Below are positions 15,310 to 18,934 of a stretch of 18,934 nucleotides of DNA, in pieces. Source of the stretch: Burkholderiales bacterium (GTDB lineage Bacteria > Pseudomonadota > Gammaproteobacteria > Burkholderiales > Burkholderiaceae_B); assembly GCA_005788065.1 (NCBI GenBank), contig SXZD01000089.1:1-18934 (forward strand), in the 5' to 3' direction. How positions within the stretch are numbered: position 1 is the stretch's first letter; each line of letters begins with the position of its first letter. The position numbers and the translations under genes were made by a program. The notes beneath the pieces are model-generated. The model was not told where the DNA came from. It ran no database searches and saw nothing but the letters and a program-made list of their open reading frames with translations.

Positions 15310-17559
15310 TCATGTCTTTTTGTCAGCAGTAAATGTCCAGACCCGACTGAAGTCCTTTGCAATCGCCAACGCAGACAGCGGCATGCGCACATATTGCCCC
15401 CGCTCCCACAAACCCGCCTGATCAAGAGCATGGGGGCTTTCCACCCTTTCGTCCTGTCCGCCGAGCAACACAAACCAGTTGGCATCCGGATGGGCCAAAT
15501 CACAGATCTGTCGGGCCTGTGCGCCGTAGGTACTGCGCTGGCGCCCCTTGAACCACCCGTGCGCATTTTTCATGAGGGTTTCGCGGGAACCCGAAGCTGG
15601 CATATCCAATGACGGAAACCATCGTCTCCCTATCCAAGGCAGCCCACCCAGCACATGACGTGGCGCAAGCCGATGCACCCGCCCCCACTGGCCATGACGC
15701 AGCATCTGACGGCGTGCATATCGCAAAGCCTGGCGCAACACGCCGATGCGCTTGTCCGGCCGCAGGTGCAAGACATCTTCCAGCAAAAAATTGCTGATGT
15801 ATGCCCATTCCTGCACAACCCACCAACCGGATACACCCGCCTGATGCTGCATCAATCCATTACGCAAGCCAGACAGCAGCGCCTCAAAGACCAACGCCCC
15901 CGTACTGTCTGCACGATAATGACCGTCCCATGCATCGAGGGATTGCAGTGCCTCTGCGTCGGCCGCCCGAGTCGCAAGCGGGCGCAATTGAACCACCAAC
16001 TGCTGCGCCAGCAACAATGCCTGACGCGAAAACACATCTGTCTGCCAACGCTGCAGATCATCCCGCGTCACAGGCGAGCGAGTCTCCAGCAAGTGACACA
16101 ATCGCTGATTGCGCTCTGCCCCATTGAAAAACCATGAAACGGGAATATCGGCCCGCGGATCCTGATTGGTGGACACCAAATGCCCACACTCCGGATCGAC
16201 CGCGAACGGCAGTGTGTCGCTGGTGTGCATCTGCGCCCATTCGTGCGCAGCCCTCTCGGACCCCACCACAAAATGCGAATCCGAAAACCCCGACCGCCCC
16301 GGCAACCAGGCCGCATGTGCCTGGGCGATATGGCCGCGCACATCGGCAGCCAGCACATTCAGGCCGGTCACGGCATAGGAGGCCATGCACTGACGCAAAT
16401 CCTTGGCATGCTCAAGGCGCATGAGTCCCAGAAATGCTGACACCTCGTCGGAAGGGTGATGGCCAGCCCAGCGCAAGGCGAGTATGTCTTTGCCCTGCCG
16501 ATTTTTCCACGCCAGATGATCGCTGATGACCGGTCCGTGGTCAGAGATACGAACCGTCCGGCGTACGGTCGGCCATGCGCGTACCCGGATGATTTCCTCC
16601 CGAACCCTCAGGGCAGCCACATCAGCATCCGAAAGCCTGACCAGATCGGATGACGATGCGCGCAGGTTGGTACCACCCCATGCCAGATTGGGGTTACGTC
16701 CCAACCCGATCACCGGGACACCTGGGAACATCAAACCAACCGCATGCAACTGCGGGCACTGTACACCGATGAGTAACCACAGGTTAGGCAATTGATGATT
16801 CAGATGTGGGTCAGAGGCCAGCATCGGCTTTCCAGACGCGGTGAGGCTGCCATGGATGGCCGTGCAATTGCTGCCAGAGCGGTTGGCACGCAACAACCAG
16901 AAATCCGGATCCGAAGACTCGGCTGTCAACTTGGAACCCTGTACATCAGTCTTTGTGATGAATCCGCCCGCTGCCAATATCCGCCGCCAGATAGCGGCGA
17001 AGCCCTCTTCTGCACTCAGCGGAAACAGGTCAAACAGCATGGGCCAATTCACGTCGGTCCCGGTCAGCCTGCCAATAGCCAGAATGTCCCGTACATCGAA
17101 GGGACGGTGATAGATACCGAGCAATTTTGCTTCGCGATTGCGCGGCAATGTAGTGGCAACCGCATTCATGCCGGAGCAGAACGCATCAATCCACTCGCGG
17201 GTTTGAGCGGGCATGCGTTCAATGATCTCATCCTGCGCGCAATGCATATCAAGACTTCGGATCATCGCATCTGTGCGAATAAGCAGAGGTCCGCCCAACT
17301 CTGCCAAACGGCCCCACGCCACATGGCGAAACAGCTGAATCTGGTTGGCGCGCAATTGGTAACAAGCCGCGCCCAGCAGCACGGCCGCATCATGAAAACT
17401 GTCTGCAATGACGTAGGGGACGCCAAACGCATTCCATCGCAGCAGTGCTTTACCGCGCAGCGGCAGACTCCATTCTGCTGGTGGTGTGTCGCGCAACCAG
17501 TGAGGGATGTTTGAATTGGATATGCGCTCAGAACGGCAGGTAGAAATGGAACACCTCAT
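15310..17559 (-). CDS. Penicillin/acyl-homoserine-lactone acylase-family Ntn hydrolase
   Basis: A 749-residue precursor of the penicillin amidase family (self-cleaving N-terminal-nucleophile amidases that remove acyl chains from beta-lactams, AHLs, N-acyl amino acids or peptides). Features: RWNAFGVPYVIAD (41-53) and HVAWGRLAEL in the alpha chain; the predicted cleavage and nucleophile Gly229/Ser230 in RSGSNCTA, followed by TASGKPMLASDPHL; GRNPNLAWGGTN (288-298); and candidate catalytic Asn465 in LVSTNQDP. Asn465 is beta-chain residue 236, close to Asn B241 of E. coli penicillin acylase. Odd points: no signal peptide, although family members are usually exported; QLRANQIQLF replaces the usual RDRLFQM; and Asn-Gln replaces Asn-Asn. 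The ATG at 17559 lacks a Shine-Dalgarno and overlaps a small ORF in another frame, so the start may be later or coupled. It is downstream of the olsB-like gene. Confidence 0.9.
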   Translation of the reverse strand: MRCSISTCRSERISNSNIPHWLRDTPPAEWSLPLRGKALLRWNAFGVPYVIADSFHDAAVLLGAACYQLRANQIQLFRHVAWGRLAELGGPLLIRTDAMIRSLDMHCAQDEIIERMPAQTREWIDAFCSGMNAVATTLPRNREAKLLGIYHRPFDVRDILAIGRLTGTDVNWPMLFDLFPLSAEEGFAAIWRRILAAGGFITKTDVQGSKLTAESSDPDFWLLRANRSGSNCTAIHGSLTASGKPMLASDPHLNHQLPNLWLLIGVQCPQLHAVGLMFPGVPVIGLGRNPNLAWGGTNLRASSSDLVRLSDADVAALRVREEIIRVRAWPTVRRTVRISDHGPVISDHLAWKNRQGKDILALRWAGHHPSDEVSAFLGLMRLEHAKDLRQCMASYAVTGLNVLAADVRGHIAQAHAAWLPGRSGFSDSHFVVGSERAAHEWAQMHTSDTLPFAVDPECGHLVSTNQDPRADIPVSWFFNGAERNQRLCHLLETRSPVTRDDLQRWQTDVFSRQALLLAQQLVVQLRPLATRAADAEALQSLDAWDGHYRADSTGALVFEALLSGLRNGLMQHQAGVSGWWVVQEWAYISNFLLEDVLHLRPDKRIGVLRQALRYARRQMLRHGQWGRVHRLAPRHVLGGLPWIGRRWFPSLDMPASGSRETLMKNAHGWFKGRQRSTYGAQARQICDLAHPDANWFVLLGGQDERVESPHALDQAGLWERGQYVRMPLSALAIAKDFSRVWTFTADKKT

Positions 17560-17632
17560 GCATGCGTTGAACGCGTTTCAAACGAAGACGCAACCACTGC
17601 TGACGGATTTTTTCATTGATACGCTTTGTCAT
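17528..17632 (-). CDS. Small basic ORF (34 residues) between the acyltransferase and the acylase
   Basis: ATG at 17632 preceded by AAAGGAG with ideal spacing, the best Shine-Dalgarno in this operon; the ORF starts 45 bases after the olsB-like stop. The peptide begins MTKRINEKIRQQWLRLR and ends FHFYLPF; it is strongly basic in its first 23 residues, with an aromatic end. It has no recognised family and is too short for signals. It overlaps the acylase ATG (different frame) by 32 bases and ends 31 bases inside the acylase frame. It may be a real small protein, a translational-coupling leader for the acylase, or the true acylase N-terminus separated by a one-base shift near TTCTGA. The ribosome binding site supports translation; the role is unknown. 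Confidence 0.55.
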   Translation of the reverse strand: MTKRINEKIRQQWLRLRLKRVQRMHEVFHFYLPF

Positions 17633-17677
17633 GGTCTTCTCCTTTCATGACGGGTATGCCTTGTCCTCTACGACGTT

Positions 17678-18454
17678 TCAGTTGTTAGATGACAGGCCGA
17701 AGTGCCGCGCATACCGCGGACTCATTTTGGATACCGACAGCACCATCAAAAAATCGGCACTGTTGAAATCGGGATCCCATGCGGGTTCACCGCACACTTT
17801 TGCACCGATGCGCAGATACCCTTTGACCAGCGGAGGCTCTTCCACCTGCAACTGGCAATTAAGCGCCTCAATCGGCAAACGGTTATGGGGTCGGACACGC
17901 ATGTCTTCATCCGACAGGTGCTTGTCGCGAATCTTTGCAAAGAGGCTGGCTGCCGTGTGCCCCCCATCGGACATGCTGACGCTGGCGCAACCGATCAGGT
18001 GGCTGTAGCCACCCTGACGCAAATACTCCGCCAGTCCTGACCACAACAGCATGATGGCGGCACCGGTGCGGTAATCGGGATGCACACAGGAACGACCCAC
18101 TTCAATCATGCGCGGGCGAAGGGCGTCGAGTGATAACAGGTCAAACTCGCCCTCTGAGTACAAACGACCGATCTTGGCCGCCTGATGCGGGGGCAGGATG
18201 CGGTAGGTGCCAACGATGTCCTGCGTCGTCGTGTCGCGCACAATCAAGTGATCGCAATAGTTGTCGAAGACGTCGTGGTCGATACCGTTGTTGGGCATGG
18301 CCGCACCGTACTCTTCACTGAAAATGTCGTAGCGCAGACGTTGCGCATTCAGAATGTCAGACGGATGACTGGCGAGCATCACTTCTAGTGACGGCTCTCC
18401 GTTATCACGCGTCGGTGATGCCAGGCGAAACTGGATTGCACTTTTGCTTTGCAT
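17678..18454 (-). CDS. OlsB-like N-acyltransferase (ornithine lipid / N-acyl amino acid synthase family)
   Basis: 258 residues of the GNAT-fold family that includes OlsB, which transfers a 3-hydroxyacyl chain from ACP to the alpha-amine of ornithine, the first step of ornithine-lipid synthesis at the inner membrane. Motifs: AQRLRYDIFSEEYG (37-50), DNYCDHLIVRD (64-74), VGTYRILPP (81-89), EGEFDL (101-106), IEVGRSCVHPDYRTGAAI (117-134), and LIGCASVS (153-160). The ATG at 18454 has GAGAGG at good spacing. OlsB is often next to OlsA, the second acyltransferase; here it is followed instead by a small ORF and an Ntn acylase, so the product may be a free N-acyl amino acid. That is inference. A TTGACA and paired repeats lie just upstream. 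Confidence 0.88.
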   Translation of the reverse strand: MQSKSAIQFRLASPTRDNGEPSLEVMLASHPSDILNAQRLRYDIFSEEYGAAMPNNGIDHDVFDNYCDHLIVRDTTTQDIVGTYRILPPHQAAKIGRLYSEGEFDLLSLDALRPRMIEVGRSCVHPDYRTGAAIMLLWSGLAEYLRQGGYSHLIGCASVSMSDGGHTAASLFAKIRDKHLSDEDMRVRPHNRLPIEALNCQLQVEEPPLVKGYLRIGAKVCGEPAWDPDFNSADFLMVLSVSKMSPRYARHFGLSSNN

Positions 18455-18481
18455 GGTGACCTCTCGGTTCGTTCATTGAGG

Positions 18482-18520
18482 TCACTGTAAGAAACTTGCA
18501 TGTCAACAATGTGACAGTGA
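18482..18520. promoter_or_regulatory. Candidate control region of the olsB-like gene
   Basis: TCACTGT (18482-18488) and ACAGTGA (18514-18520) form 7-bp inverted arms about three helical turns apart, flanking a minus-strand TTGACA (18501-18506). No convincing -10 box follows at normal spacing. The segment CATGTCAACAAT (18499-18510) differs in one base from CATGTCAACGAT (15299-15310) at the parA promoter. Confidence 0.35.
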
Positions 18521-18583
18521 TTGACGGTTGCCGTCTTGTGTGGGGGGTGTAGCGGAGGAACGACAGCGTCAGGATATATGAAG

Positions 18584-18610
18584 CAGAGGCCGGCGCGGTG
18601 CCGGCCTCTG
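18584..18610 (-). terminator. Terminator hairpin after the TRAP permease gene
   Basis: An 11-bp perfect GC-rich stem, CAGAGGCCGGC-(5)-GCCGGCCTCTG, begins 19 bases after the dctM-like stop on the minus strand. Only a weak T-rich stretch (cttcatatat) follows. It separates the TRAP operon from the olsB-like gene. Confidence 0.7.
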
Positions 18611-18629
18611 ACACAGGGCAATGTGCCGT

Positions 18630-18934
18630 TTACTTGTACAGAACCTCCGGCAGCCAGAGGCCGATTTCGGGGAACATGTACAGCAAAGTCAGTGCCAACA
18701 CCTGGATACCCATGAACGGCATCATGCCCGCAAAAATCTGGTTAAGTGTGACGCTTGGGGGCGACACGCCTTTCAGATAGAAGGCAGCCATGGCAACCGG
18801 TGGGGACAGGAAAGCCGTCTGCAGGTTCAGTGCAACCAGCAGGCCGAAGAACAGCGGGTCGATGCCGAAGTGAGACAACAAAGGAATAAAAATCGGCATG
18901 AAAATCACGATGATCTCGGTCCACTCCAGCGGCC
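18630..18934 (-). CDS. TRAP transporter large permease subunit, C-terminal part (partial)
   Basis: About 100 C-terminal residues of a DctM/TRAP large permease, open to the right edge. Typical features are LEWTEIIVIFMPIFIPLL, DPLFFGLLVALNLQTAFLSP with PPVAMAAFYLKGV, and a final hydrophobic segment (about the last 35 residues) ending FPEIGLWLPEVLYK. TRAP transporters use a periplasmic binding protein and an ion gradient to import organic acids, keto acids or related compounds across the inner membrane. The binding protein and small permease, if present, lie outside the window. A strong hairpin follows the stop. The substrate cannot be told from this part. Confidence 0.94.
   Translation of the reverse strand, partial: PLEWTEIIVIFMPIFIPLLSHFGIDPLFFGLLVALNLQTAFLSPPVAMAAFYLKGVSPPSVTLNQIFAGMMPFMGIQVLALTLLYMFPEIGLWLPEVLYK

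Noticed and set aside
16792..17514. Plus-strand open frame (240 codons) opposite the acylase
   Set aside because: Shadow of the Ntn hydrolase frame.
17528..17559. Acylase called as a pseudogene by frameshift
   Set aside because: The acylase frame is intact over 749 codons with all catalytic motifs; the out-of-frame small ORF only raises a start-site question.
1..18934. CRISPR arrays, tRNA/rRNA genes, insertion sequences, phage or toxin-antitoxin genes
   Set aside because: No regular repeat arrays, tRNA-like cloverleaf segments, transposase motifs or terminal repeats were seen on reading both strands by eye; a dedicated scan was not possible.

Overview
The window looks like a chromosomal segment from a betaproteobacterium, most likely Burkholderiales. 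This rests on the moderately high GC content, the long single-chain PurL, the grouping of an ABC ATPase, a TesA-type esterase, MnmH and PpiD, and the OlsB-like, TRAP and BLUF genes. No tRNA, rRNA, insertion sequence, CRISPR array or phage gene was seen. Most of the window is coding, and the longest gene-free stretch is about 290 bases.

Left part (1-8391), mostly housekeeping. The 5' part of purL (minus) is back-to-back with the NAD(P)HX repair gene nnr (plus); if the obvious ATGs are used, the two start codons overlap. A cold-shock gene with a long leader follows. Next is an ABC ATPase (minus) divergent from a secreted TesA-type esterase, then the tRNA 2-selenouridine synthase mnmH, which converges on and overlaps ppiD (minus), a periplasmic folding factor.

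Middle (8431-11457), a signalling block. A stand-alone BLUF blue-light sensor (minus) is divergent from a six-TM histidine kinase (plus). The kinase overlaps by 4 bases a second six-TM protein that looks like a paralogue without a kinase domain. The 191-bp BLUF/kinase intergenic region holds five copies of a G[CT]GC-n-TAACAT-like element, and the outer two lie almost the same distance from the two start codons. No response regulator is present.

Right part (11372-18934), nearly all minus strand. In transcription order: the end of a TRAP large permease with a hairpin terminator; an OlsB-like N-acyltransferase; a 34-residue basic small ORF with a very good ribosome binding site; a penicillin-acylase-family Ntn hydrolase; an orphan ParA-type ATPase with its own promoter; a PF10118-type protein with residues spaced like a di-iron site, also with its own promoter; and a large TPR protein with a glycosyltransferase-like C-terminus.

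The parts most worth following up are the BLUF/kinase/kinase-less-sensor module with its repeated operator-like element, and the acyltransferase/small ORF/acylase group, which puts a gene that forms N-acyl amides next to one whose family breaks them.
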